Shown in pieces: positions 36,701 through 48,100 of a stretch of 64,000 nt of DNA (its first letter is position 1; each line of letters begins with the position of its first letter). The notes under the pieces were generated by a model. The model was not told the origin of the DNA and ran no database searches. It saw only the letters and a program-made list of their open reading frames with translations. This stretch comes from Cardinalis cardinalis (lineage: Eukaryota; Chordata; Aves; Passeriformes; Cardinalidae): NCBI GenBank assembly GCA_014549065.1, contig JACDOX010000119.1, positions 1,114,467 through 1,178,466 of the forward strand, given 5' to 3'. The translations under genes and the position numbers were made by a program.

Positions 36701-39700
36701 GAGTTTACAGGTTAGTTGAGCAGTTCAGCTCAGAAAATGAAGGACATGAATTGCTCAGGTGTCTGAGGACTGCAGGATTCTTGCAAATCAAGGCTTGACA
36801 GAGGTGCTGTGTTAGGTTAAGGCACTGGCTCAGCGTGCCCTGCTGTGGGCACAGTCACATCAGCTCGTGCTTGTGCCACAGCTGCTTCCACTCCTTGATC
36901 TGTGCTCATGCTGCTGAAATCTTCTTATGAGGAAAGGTTTGACTGAGAGGGTCATTATTCCAAAAATGTAATAAAGTCAGGGGGGTGAAGGAGCAGAGGT
37001 CATTTAGGTGTCATTAGATACATGCTATGAAATGGTGATTAGTTTGTGCTCATCACAGATTAAACAAAGTAGTCCTGGCTCTCTCTTCTGGGTGTGTTGG
37101 GCAAAAGAAACAAAAATAATCAAAGGAAATNAATTCTTAGTGATTAATTATAAGAATTGGGTTAAAACTGCATTGTTGAGCATGGTGCCTGAAACTCAGT
37201 CAGAGGAGAGGTTTGTCACCTCTCTGCAGAGACATTTGTCATTTATTTGGAGAAAGAAATGGAGTTTCGGTGNTGACAGCAATGCTTTTATAGGCTCCAA
37301 GGTAAAAGGGATCCTGTTTCTAAGTCACAGAAGAAAAACAAAAATTCCATATGATAATATGGAATTCTGATACCAACCTGAAGAAGTTTACTTGTCACCT
37401 CAGTAATTCCACAGAAAAAAACCCAGCAAATCACACAGCACAACAAATGATGTAAAAAAAGCCTCCTAACTTCAAAATCCAAAACACCACATTCACAGCC
37501 TTCAAAAAAACATGGCTTTGTGATATTTTCACACACTGAAAAGGAAACTCTGTAGTCAATTATGATCAAAGGCATCTCAGATCTTCTCTAGCTCTCTCCA
37601 ATAAATAGCTGATTTCATTTCCCTATTCCAATTCCAGCACAGGCCAGAGTGATAAAACAATGACAAAGCTGCACTTGAGGGATTGTNTCACCCATGGCTT
37701 TCCTTTCCTTTTTCTTGAGCACTTATTAATGTATAAGCAGGCTTGCCTTATTATCCCAAGGCAGATTGGTTTCTGTAGGAAAAACCAATGTGGTGAGACC
37801 TACAAAAAGCCTGCTGAGATTCACATTCAGTTGTACCTAATGTATTTGAATTTCAGTGGTTTTATAAAAAAAGAGTTGTGAGACAAACATTCTGTATATT
37901 ACTTAAAAATTCAGGTTTTCTTTGTGGGGAAAGAAACAGAGAGGAAGGCAGGATGAAAGGTGACCTTAAAGAAGGTGTTTAACAAACCAGGTGTACTAAC
38001 ACAACTTTATATTTTGAAATTTAAAAGTGCAAATTAAAGATGTATTTCTTCGTATGGGGTGGGGTNAATGGCTCTCTGAAAAAGTGCTGCCAGAGGCTGT
38101 CTACTTTTAACCAACAGTTCTTAAAATGGCAAAATATTAAAGCTTTTCACACAATTAAAACTTGAAAAGCCATAAAGCTTTATTACCATAAAGCTTACTT
38201 CCTTTTTCTTACCCTTTCTTAAAAAATAAATTAATTCTTTGTATTTTATTCTGTTATTCTTCCCTTCCCCCATTTTAAACATGGTTTTCTACAGCATGAC
38301 CTGTTGCAAGACTAGTTAAGATCCCCAATAAATGACAAAAAGGATGTAGATGTTAAAAAGTTCATTTGCACTTCCTTATTTCCTTACCCTGTGTTTTAAT
38401 TTCAGAAATTAGCAGCAGTGCCTACTAAACCCACACAGTCTTTTCCCTATCTGATCAAAAATGATGTGTATGGCATAGGATATTTTGGATTCTCTCTAAA
38501 AGGAGAGGGTTAAACTGGGATCTTTGTAAGTTTTGTAGTCTAGAGGAAATTAATTTATGAATTTTGCTGTAGATGTCTCACCTCTTCAAAATGCAATATT
38601 TTTTCAGTGACATTAATTCACCAAACTGTGCTTTGTAAACAATTCAGGACTAATTTGTAAAACTTTTCTCTGCACTTGAAATATGAGTTCAGCCACTGCC
38701 AGCACTTGTCCCATTCCAGGGTGCATTTATTAAATAATAGAGTCTCAGGAATAAATGTAGTAACAAACTGGCTTTATTAGAAAACCAGGCTGGTGACAAT
38801 GAACAAGGAGAAGAATTACAGTGAGGAGCAGAAGAGTTTTCTCTCTTTCCCATGGAGGCAGAGAAGCTGTGACTTGTCAGGACCTTCTCTCCATCATTTC
38901 ATTGTGAAAGATCAGCATCAGATCCCTGCACTTCACCAAACCTGCCTCTCCCATTTCTGATGTCCACAATATTTATGGGAAGTTCTTGGATTTTCAGAGC
39001 CTCTATGAATCATTTTTAATTACTTGTGCATATGCAGAAACATCAATTTAGGTCTTGTGGAACCTCATCTTTTGCAGCAGATTTAGTTAGATCTCTGCAA
39101 TACTGTTATAACTGATTTATACATGGCTGAGCTCTGAAACAATTTGTTCTGCAGGAAAGGAGATTTTGCAAATAGGAATAAATGTGGTTAACAATAGTAA
39201 TATTTCATGATAATTTGGAAAAGAATGGGTTTGGGGTGTGATCTGTGCATTAATTTCCAACAGTTCAAAAGACACTACTCTTGGGCAGCAATTAATTTTT
39301 AACTTTTTCATGGCAAAGATTTACACACAGAATGCAAAAAAATGAGTGAGTCAGGCCTGTAAGATCTCAGAAAAGCACAAAGAGTNACAGGATGCATATC
39401 TTATGCAAGTCTGGTTTAATAAACCTTTAATTACAGGTTAATTATTTATTCATTAAATTGTTTATCTTCCTCTTTTATCAACATCCTCAGGTGTCCCTGC
39501 CTAGGAGCTGCAGCTCTTTCAGTGGCTGACAAAAGTTCAGGCAGTGAAATGCTGCAGTGCAGGACTGCATTTAAGCCAAAGTTGATCAGATGACACTTTT
39601 AGGTGGAGGAGGAGAAGATCTTTGACACTTCAAAGTACCCAAATTCGTGAATTTTAGAGCTTCTCTGACTCCCTAAAAGTAAAGCCAGTACATTATCAAG

Positions 39701-41936
39701 GAGCAAGTACTGAAGTGCAATTTTTTTTTCTTGATAGCACCAGGGTTCATTTTGAAGTATATAAAAAAAAAAACCTCAAAAAAATAAAGAATATCTCTCA
39801 GAGATGCCTTCCCCTCATCCATGGAGGAGTCCCCCTGTTGAATGAGTCTTTTAAACACATTTTGCCTTAATGTGCACAGAGAAAGCCCATCCTCAAAATT
39901 CTCTGGAGTGTTCTAAACAGCAGCACAGTGTAATCAGAATGTTTTGTTCTGAGACCTGCTGAATCACAAGATGTNGTGATTTAGGTCCTGCAAACTGTGC
40001 ACTGAACACCTGGAATGAGTGAGAGGATTTTATATCATTGCCCAAGTCAAGCTCTGTTCATTCAGCTGGCTTTTCTCTGCTGCTTTCCTGCACTGCTTTT
40101 TCTTTAAAAATTATAATATGCAAAAGAGGATGTGGCATTATCATAGTGGTTTACCCTGTTTTTCTGTACAGTCAGCACTTAAACCTGTATATTTTGTAAC
40201 ATTAGTAATCCTCAAAGTTAATTGTCAGAGTCTAATACTGTANAATGATTGCACCTTGAGTGCAGTCTCTGGGCTACCTTATTTTTATGCAGGTTATTAA
40301 AAAGGAAAAGCAAAATAATATGTGGAAGCTTTATTTAAAGTCTGCCTTTCTGAGTTTTCCTCTGTTATTTTTTATATGTCTTCTCTGCCATGTCAGGTTC
40401 ATACAGAAGTGTCACAAAATCTTACACTGCATAAAATAACAGCAATGCACTTTAGATTATAGTTAGAAATTGAAACCCCTGAAAAGAGTTTCTTGATTCC
40501 AGACTTTGGATGGGGCAGGAAGGCCGAGGTGGGAAAACCCTGGCAATCAAACCTATTTATTCAGTTGATTAATTAGCAAACAAGCTTTTTCATGAACATG
40601 GTGGGTTAATGCCCAGGCAAGCATAAAACTGAGAGATCTTTCCACAGCCTGTAAAATAGCACCTGGCTCTGGCAGAGACCCAGTGGTTCCACAGTAAACT
40701 GTTCATTTATCCTCCACTGGGCTTTCTCACAGATTTAACATTTCTTCTGCTTTCCTATGCCACAGATACCATTTACTGCTATTTCCTGTGAGAATTTCCT
40801 TTCNNTGGGAGAGGCCTGGCAGTGATTNTTTCCATGATATTAAACAGACAAATCTTTAAGGTGGAGAGATTGGTGCACAGGCAGTTCCGCTCACGGACGT
40901 GTGACTTGTGCTCTGACCCACAGTGCTGCTGCAGGGACAACTCTGAAATAAACTGACAATTCCAAATAAACTGAGCCATTTATCCCTCTGCATCCCTTCC
41001 TCTGCATCCTTCCTGGCCAAGATTTGTTCTCAGGGAGCCAGATGGATGTTTATGGAATGTTTCAGATCTGCACTGCTCCTTCTACCTTCAGTTTTATGAA
41101 CCTCTTCTGACTTTTAATTCCTTGACAAGCAGGCTGCTGTAAACAACTCATATTTTATGTATCTATGAAATGTGATCATGACTTTTATGATGTTATTGAT
41201 TGATGGCCTTCACCACTTGAGCAGGGAGGGTTGGAAGATTTAAGATTTGGCAGGAATGGGNGGCTGCTTTGAGATATTTGGTATCTGTGCAAGATGCTTG
41301 ACATCTCCAAAGAGATTTCTGAAAATAAATCAGGTCTGNTCCTCAATAACACCAAAGTTCCCAGTGAACATAACAGACTCAGCTTCCAAAGGTGGCCTTC
41401 TAGGACAAGTGTCAAACAGAGCAAGTTTTCAGACCCCTCTACCACATTTTTATCACATGGATATTTTTCTCTGTGGTTTTCTTCAGATAGCTGCCAAATT
41501 TTGGCTGACTGNCATAGATATAACCTGTCTAGAAAAGTCCACAAGTGTTCTAAAACCTCTTTCCATACCTTTGCAAAAATTCAGTCCCAAAACCCAGAAT
41601 TCCACAAAGGCTCAGATGCAGGCTACCCTCTGCAGTGACCTGAACTATTTTTAAAGCATAGGATAGAACTTCGCTTTTTATACAGATAATTCACTGTGTA
41701 GCTAAAAAATNTGTTAATTGAAGGTGGTTGTATAGACAGCTTCATGGCTGCCTAGAATGAGAGCTGGCTGAAAATGATTGAAAATTCCATTTATTTTATC
41801 TTTGAAAAAGCATAGTAAAAAAAAATAAATCACTGACTGCTTTTATATTATGATCAGTTTTGGCACATACAGATGGAAGAGGGTGTAAACTGTGTATTTT
41901 TATCTGCTGTTGAGCAAAACACATGCACACAGCGCC
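33798..41936. other. Noncoding stretch, no gene seen
   Basis: Eight kilobases without a supported gene. Donor-like sites (34011 +, AAAG/GTGAGT on the minus strand at about 36265) lack a matching acceptor with an open frame. Reading frames of up to 135 codons (41247-41654) overlap others on both strands. A minus-strand AATAAA with an LTR-like edge at 38757-38800 was too weak to call. Confidence 0.45.
35465..35502. repeat. 21-bp tandem duplication
   Basis: ATTTTAGCAGCT at 35470 recurs at 35491, with similar AAAT-rich sequence before each copy, giving a period of 21 bases. Confidence 0.75.
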
Positions 41937-42000
41937 CTCCTCTCTCTCTTTCTTCATCTCCCTCCCTCCTCTCTGTCCTCTCCCCACCTCTCTCTCTCCT
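41937..42000. repeat. CT-rich polypyrimidine tract
   Basis: About 64 bases of C and T with only two or three other bases, with TCTCTCTC and CCTCCCTCC words. It abuts the CR1 fragment directly, so it may mark the insertion context. Confidence 0.85.
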
Positions 42001-42332
42001 AATTGAGCCCTTCCAGTACCTGAAGGGAACCTTCCAAAAATATGGACAGGAATTATTAACTAGGGCCTGGAGTGACAGGACAAGGGAATATGGCTTCATA
42101 TTGAAAGAAGGTTTAGATTAGATATTAGGAGGATGTTTTTTACTGTGAGGGTGGGCAGGCCCTGGCACAGGGTGCCCAGAGCATCTGTGGCTGCCCCTGG
42201 ATCCCTGGCAGTGCCCAAGGCCAGGCTGGATGGGCTTGGAGCAGCCTGGGACAGTGGGAGTTGTCCCTGCCCATGGCAAGGGGTGGGACTGGCTGGGCTT
42301 CAAAGTCCCTCCCAACCAGGCACCATATTTCT
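42001..42332 (+). mobile_element. CR1 LINE 3' end, longest copy in the window
   Basis: The segment follows the classic avian CR1 3'UTR in order: GAGGGTGGGCAGGCCCTGGC, CAGGGTGCCCAGAGCATCTG, TGGATCCCTGGCAGTGCCCA, AGGCCAGGCTGGATGGGCTT, GAGCAGCCTGGGACAGTGGG, CCCATGGCAAGGGGTGGGAC, and ends in CAAAGTCCCTCCCAACCAGG. It is 5' truncated, as is normal for CR1, and lacks the terminal 8-bp repeats. It is the most G+C-rich stretch of the region, and the overlapping frames on both strands reflect that composition rather than genes. Confidence 0.93.
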
Positions 42333-42535
42333 TTTTTAAATTTCCAAAGACAGGCATATTTCTTCATTGTGGAAACTGACAACCAAGCCCANCCAAGTCC
42401 ACCAGGGCTCCTGGTTGCTTTAAAAATGTCTCAAATTCCCATGTGGGCTTTCTGAGGCTGTGCCATCATTTGAATCACTGAAATGCAAGAATGTCAATTA
42501 TTAAATCCTGTTGCAAATCTCTATGACATTTGGCT

Positions 42536-42550
42536 GGGTGGGTGGGTGGG
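42536..42550 (+). other. Canonical G-quadruplex motif
   Basis: Four GGG runs are separated by single T residues (GGGTGGGTGGGTGGG), followed by TGTG and T-rich sequence. Single-T loops are the arrangement known to give the most stable parallel quadruplexes. It is an isolated site with no promoter signature nearby and may simply be a short GGGT microsatellite. Confidence 0.85.
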
Positions 42551-43745
42551 TGTGTTTTTAGGTTTTTTTGGATCTGGGGTTTTTATTTTTTTTTAACTTT
42601 GTAGAACAAGTTGTATTGTATTGTATTTAATGTGTATACATATGTAATATGTATTTTATTGTGTTGTATTTATATGTAGAACTATTTAGTGTCAAATGCA
42701 GTTTGTTTTGTGCAGTCAGTCTCTTTTTTAAACGTTGGTGAAGGTGCCTCCAGGCACTGGTTATGTGCCTCTCATGTAAATAAAGTGCTGTCCTGCTGCT
42801 CAAGTGACTCTTCATACGTGGATTCATGTATTTCAGCAGAGAGGGAGGAAATGCTAAATTCACTCCCCTCAGGGTAACCAAGGAGAGGTATTTAGGATGG
42901 CAGAGTGGATACAAATAATGCAGTACTTGGGTATCAACACCACATTCTCCTCTCAGCTGAAGTTGACATTTTTTTCTCCCTAATTACTTTCCTACATTCC
43001 TTCAACACGTAAACCCAGCAATCATTCCTTTTCAGACAGTCTAGTTGTGCTGTGCAGGGCCCTTTTAAAGTGATTTTACTGAGGAAAAAAAAAGAAGGCT
43101 CAAGCTGACCTATGAGTAGAACTGATTCCTCAAAAAGCTCCTTTATTCTGTGGCAGAGTCTATTGTTCTGTCAGAGATCTTCACTCACTTCAAAAAGGCT
43201 TATGCTGGACTGCAGGTGTCCTTTTCTTTTTTTGTTTGTCATGATATAGATGCATTCTCTTAGCAAAGGAGGTTCAGTTACTATTGAGTTACTATAATTT
43301 TTTTGTTTCCATTTCTATTTTATTCACTCCTTTCTTTTTCTTTTTTTTTTGTTCTTCCATTTTGTTTTCCATTCCTATCTTGAAAATAGACAGGAGCACA
43401 AGTGTAGCTTCAAGATTAGATCAACAAAAGCAGTGCTCAATATTCCACTGAAAAACTGTCTTTAGCTGAGCACCAATTTGGCAACTTTGGGGTATAAATG
43501 ACAGTAGATTAAAAACATTGAGTCCCTGTGCCCTTTTCATTCCATTAAGACCTAACATGTGTATAATTACCAAAGCAAATGTGCAGCAGGCAATCATGTA
43601 AATACCAATAAAGGTTTCTTAGTGGCAAAGCTGATTTCATGTAAATAACTCCCCTTAATTTGTTTTAATTAGAAAAAAAGCCTAATTACAGAGAGCNGCT
43701 TACGTTGATCAGTGTGTTCAGATGAATGCTGGTATAGGTCAGCCG

Positions 43746-43766
43746 TAAATAAATAAATAAATAAAT
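43746..43766. repeat. (AAAT)5 microsatellite
   Basis: A perfect tetranucleotide run of about 21 bases, with no further structure. Confidence 0.9.
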
Positions 43767-44997
43767 GAGGAAATAATCTATGTAAAGAAATTGAAAAAAA
43801 TAGTGCCAGATAAGAAAAGTTGATTTAGAATACTGGCACAGAATGAATGTTGCTGGATTCATCCCAGTTAGAAAGTGAAGGATAGATGAAAATAGTTCAA
43901 CTGGAAAAAAAGGAGACAAACCAACAAAGCAACACACTCCCTCCCTTCTTGCCTTCTGTTCCTCCCTCCTTCCATTCCCTCCCCAAAAAATATCCATCAT
44001 TTGTTCCTCTTGCTACTGGGGACATGAAGCAAAGCCTTAGTCTGAGTAAAATAGGTTTTCAGATATTTAAAAGAAATAGTGGTAAATAGCAGTCTAGTGG
44101 TAAATTTGACTGAGTGGTGATTTGATTATTGTCTAGAAAAATATGGAAAAACTGAATTTTCCTGTTACTCAGACAAGGAAAATATTTTTTTCAAGGTAGT
44201 ACACCCAAAATAGAACAGACTAGATACCAATTATGTGAATTTTCTAATTTCTACTCTTTTAATAATAATTCTAGTACTTTTAAAAAAGGTGGAAAATCAA
44301 AGATTAGCAGAACTGTTACCAGTAAAGAAAATAATATGGAATTAATAGATCAAGGTAGGTTTTTTTCCCCACAAAACAGTTCACATAAGAACAGATAAGA
44401 ATTTTCTTTTTATTTTTAAATCTGATTATTTTCCTTCTGTTCTTTGAAAGTAAGAATTATGTGATCACATTGTTTGCTCCTGCTCCAATAAACCTTGCCA
44501 GTGATTTTATTTTGGCTCAAGCCAGGCATTTTCCCAACAAGACCTGAATTCCCTAAATGCCACTAGCACCAATGAGAATTTAATTGTTCACTAGGGATAG
44601 AAAAGTTTGAATTGTACACCACAAATTGTCTCTGCAGCTCCATGAGTAGACATGTAAATGAAACAGTCTCAAATTGCTAACAGGATATCAGAAAAAACTA
44701 AGGCTTTATTCTAGTGCTAAAAAGAGGAAGTTTAACATTTCATGGGAGGAGATAATTTCCTAAAAATCTGACAATTCAATATTCAGCAGTAGTAAACACC
44801 CACCACCTCAGAAAAGAAAAATAGCTGTGCATTTGCACAGCCCAGGAAAAAGTTTTATTAATTAGTTAATGAGTTTTATCTCTCATTAACCTATTCTGAT
44901 GTGATTTTTAACAAATTAAAATTATCTCCCCAAGCTGAGTATTCAGTGACAGTAACTGGTGAGTGATCTCTCCCTGCCCTTACCTGGAGAGATGAGC

Positions 44998-45106
44998 CAT
45001 TTATTATACTATAATTATATTATTTCATTATATTTTTATATTATATTATTATATTTATTATTACTTTTATTATATTATATTTATTTAAGTTTATTATATT
45101 ATTTAC
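44998..45106. repeat. A+T low-complexity block
   Basis: About 110 bases of TTATTATA-type words with only three or four G or C. The leucine/tyrosine-rich frame through it is compositional. Confidence 0.9.
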
Positions 45107-48100
45107 ATCTCACCTGTCCAGCTGAGGATGGGAGTGATGGGGCAGCTTTTGTGGGCACCTGGTGTCCACTCAGAGCCAAAACAGCACAGTCCAGAAGGCT
45201 GCAGCTGAAACTGTGTTGTTTAAATTATTATCAGAAAAAAAGCTTTCAATCAAGGCCACTCTTTCAGTGGCAGAAGATGAAACGGTTTACTGGTTTGTAT
45301 CTTTCCCCCAGATATTATTANCCTCAGCCATACATCATTCTGCTGCATTTTCTCCAAAAGCCATTGATTTAAGCATGACTTGGGAGGTAGAGGGATGTTC
45401 AGCAGAGTGATTGCTCTGGTGGAATCAGGAGCTGTGCTCAGGAGCTGTGGGAAAACACACAACTTGTTAAACACATTATAGATTTACTGTCCTCTGTGGA
45501 TATGTCACTGCCAGTGGATTCTCAGCTCAGACAGCATCTGCTTTGAAAGGTGCAGCCCCTGCTCTTCCACCCAGAAAGGTTCTGGTGCTGTGAGATTTGT
45601 GTCTGTGCTCAGGTGCACATACACAGAATATTTTTGCATTCCCTCATCCACATGAAAAAAAGGAAGGAAGTTTTCTCAATCTGAGGCAGTTCAGTGGGAG
45701 AGACTGAGAGTTACACTCCTCTGCCTCCTACAATCAATTGGTTTTCTCTTTGAAATGAAGCCACACAAAAGCTCAGCAGGGCAGATCTTCTGTGCTTCAT
45801 AGCTNTGCTCTACCTGTAGCAGAATCCTATTTACAGCCAGCAGTGGACTGAAAAGAGTATCAGGCTGAGATCAGCACCTTCAGTGCTTACACACAGCCTG
45901 GCCTCCTGCTTGATTGATAGAGTACAAGTTTTCCTTGGAGGTTCAGTAGGGAGGACTGAAATTGATGTCTCTACCCCTGTGGTACCTGCTGGTATGTTCA
46001 GCTGAATAAATAAAATATGGTTCCCTNTCCTAGAAAGCAAAAGAGTAGATCCAGCTGCCCCAGATTTCAGTAGCAGCATTTTATTTATGCAGCTGTAAAA
46101 CATATTCATGTCTTTAAATGTGTCCTCTGGAAGGGAAATACAAATATTTGGAGAATACTGGGAGTGTGCTGCGGAGTTGGAGGTAAAATGGTTGCGAGCT
46201 GTGCTACCCTAAAATTCAGAGTTTATCAGGCTTTCAGCTTTGGGAGAGGTGTTGCTCAAGGGGGGAGTGGATGATAGGACAAGGTTTTGTCTTTGCTGGC
46301 AGAATTTTCCCATCAACCTTGCCCCCAGTCCTTTGCAAGAAATGCTCTGTCTTTCCAAAAGCCTGGAGTTAGCAAGTCAGTGTGCTGAGTGCAGGAATGT
46401 ATTGTGGGCCTCAGTGAAATGAATCTTTTCACAACCAGGATCAGCTTTTGCTTAAAATAGCATCATTGTCATTCCATAGGAGGGGGAAATAACAGCTGAG
46501 TCTCAAGGAAAATAAACAGCCATCAGCATGTTCTGCAAACAGAGATGAGAAATGTCCATTATAATCACCGTAAACATCCTGTGCATGTATAGGGTTGCAA
46601 TACAAGCAAAACAGTGTAAATGCTAAACCCCTGGTCCAGATGAAAAAAAAATCAATCTCAGCTTTTCCCCATGGGTGTATTGCTGTTCTGAGCGCTGTCT
46701 CCAGGTGCCTCTCACCTTTCAGAGCTGCTTTGTGTGGGGAAAGGCAGATGAGGCCCATCATGGNCATTAAAAAACACCAGGGATGGGATTTATCTCATCC
46801 ATCTGAGCCAGCTGGGGGTAAAAAGTCTGCTCTGGTTTAATGCTTTACAAATCAGGTATTGTAAGAGCTGATAANCACTGACCTGCCTAAAACACTCGTT
46901 GAAATTTAGTTTGTTCTCAGGAGTACAGAAAAAGCAAAGTGTGAATAAAACACACAGAAAAGTGAGTTTAAGAGGGATGCCAGCTTGGAGACCAAAGGCA
47001 CTTCGGAAAACATCACTGTGCTCCAATCACGGGCATTTTCTTGTACCATGCACACCTCTAAATACATGAGATATGTCTGATGGTGCAATNTTTTACTGGT
47101 TGTGCAATATTTCAGCAACTGGCAGACACAAACTGAGCAAAAAATATCAATACACCCCTGAGACAACCACACTTGAGCCCACAGTGTTTTTTATCTGCCC
47201 TACTCATTACAATATGGGCAAGCTAAGGGGCTGTGAGTCCAGCACCAGCATGTCAGGATTTTACCCATTGTGAACAGGCTTTAAATAAAAGCAAATTTAG
47301 TCTCCTATTCAGTTTAAAAGGTCTTTTTCCCGTGCAGCTGATGACAGGCTGTAACTGTCTCTCCCTTGGTGGATTGAAGTTGTCTCTTTGGTGCAGTTTC
47401 TCCTATGGGACTACTAGAGAAACCAATCTTTTTCCCAAATCCTGGTCCTTATTTATGTCCTCCTGTGCGCCCATGTTTAGGTTCCTTCTTGCAATGGTCC
47501 CCAATTTAGGAACAAAAAGAATGGAAAATATAATTATATTGCCATTGAATGTACAGGACAACTTCAATTCTGTTTTTTGTTTTCTTCAACAAGATAATAA
47601 AGCCCTAACCCTAAGCCTATATTCTAAGTGCTGAAATTTAGAGAAAAAAATGTTTCTTGATTCTTATTTATGCCTTTAACTGTAACAGAATCAGTTTAAA
47701 ATGAGATGTGTCAAATAAAGGGAAGAAATAATTAAATCACTTTTAAAATCATTTTATTAAACCACTGAAGATGAGTTCAGCTACAGTGTATGAGTTTATA
47801 TATATACACATATATACATATACATATATATATAAAATACCATGGTCTTTTTCCTGTGGACTTCCCAAATAATGAATGAGCAGAAACGAACATTTTAAGA
47901 ATGTGATTTTCCTGATCAGTTCCTTCTTCAAGATGAGATTAATCGTGTGTTATAAGCACTGATTTCTCCNCACTGAGAAAGGGGTATTTATACTCTCTAC
48001 ATAACAAAATAAGGATGAAATATTTAAATAAAAATGTCTTCATTTGGACCATGTAGAGCTAAATAAAATCCTATTCCCACATGCTGCAAAACTTGGAAAA

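Larger units (their letters stand above)
42333..44997. other. Noncoding stretch, no gene seen
   Basis: Apart from the G-quadruplex motif and the AAAT run listed separately, nothing is assignable. A second pyrimidine tract (CCCTCCCTTC type) lies at 43939-43982. A TCCAG/GTAAGG donor on the minus strand near 44984 has only A+T block upstream of it, so no exon is supported. Confidence 0.5.

Noticed and set aside
38757..38960. Possible minus-strand LTR 3' end with AATAAA
   Set aside because: No TG/CA boundary, no target-site duplication and no second signal.
47603..47615. Telomere-like CCCTAACCCTAAG
   Set aside because: Only about two units; expected by chance and far shorter than interstitial telomeric arrays.
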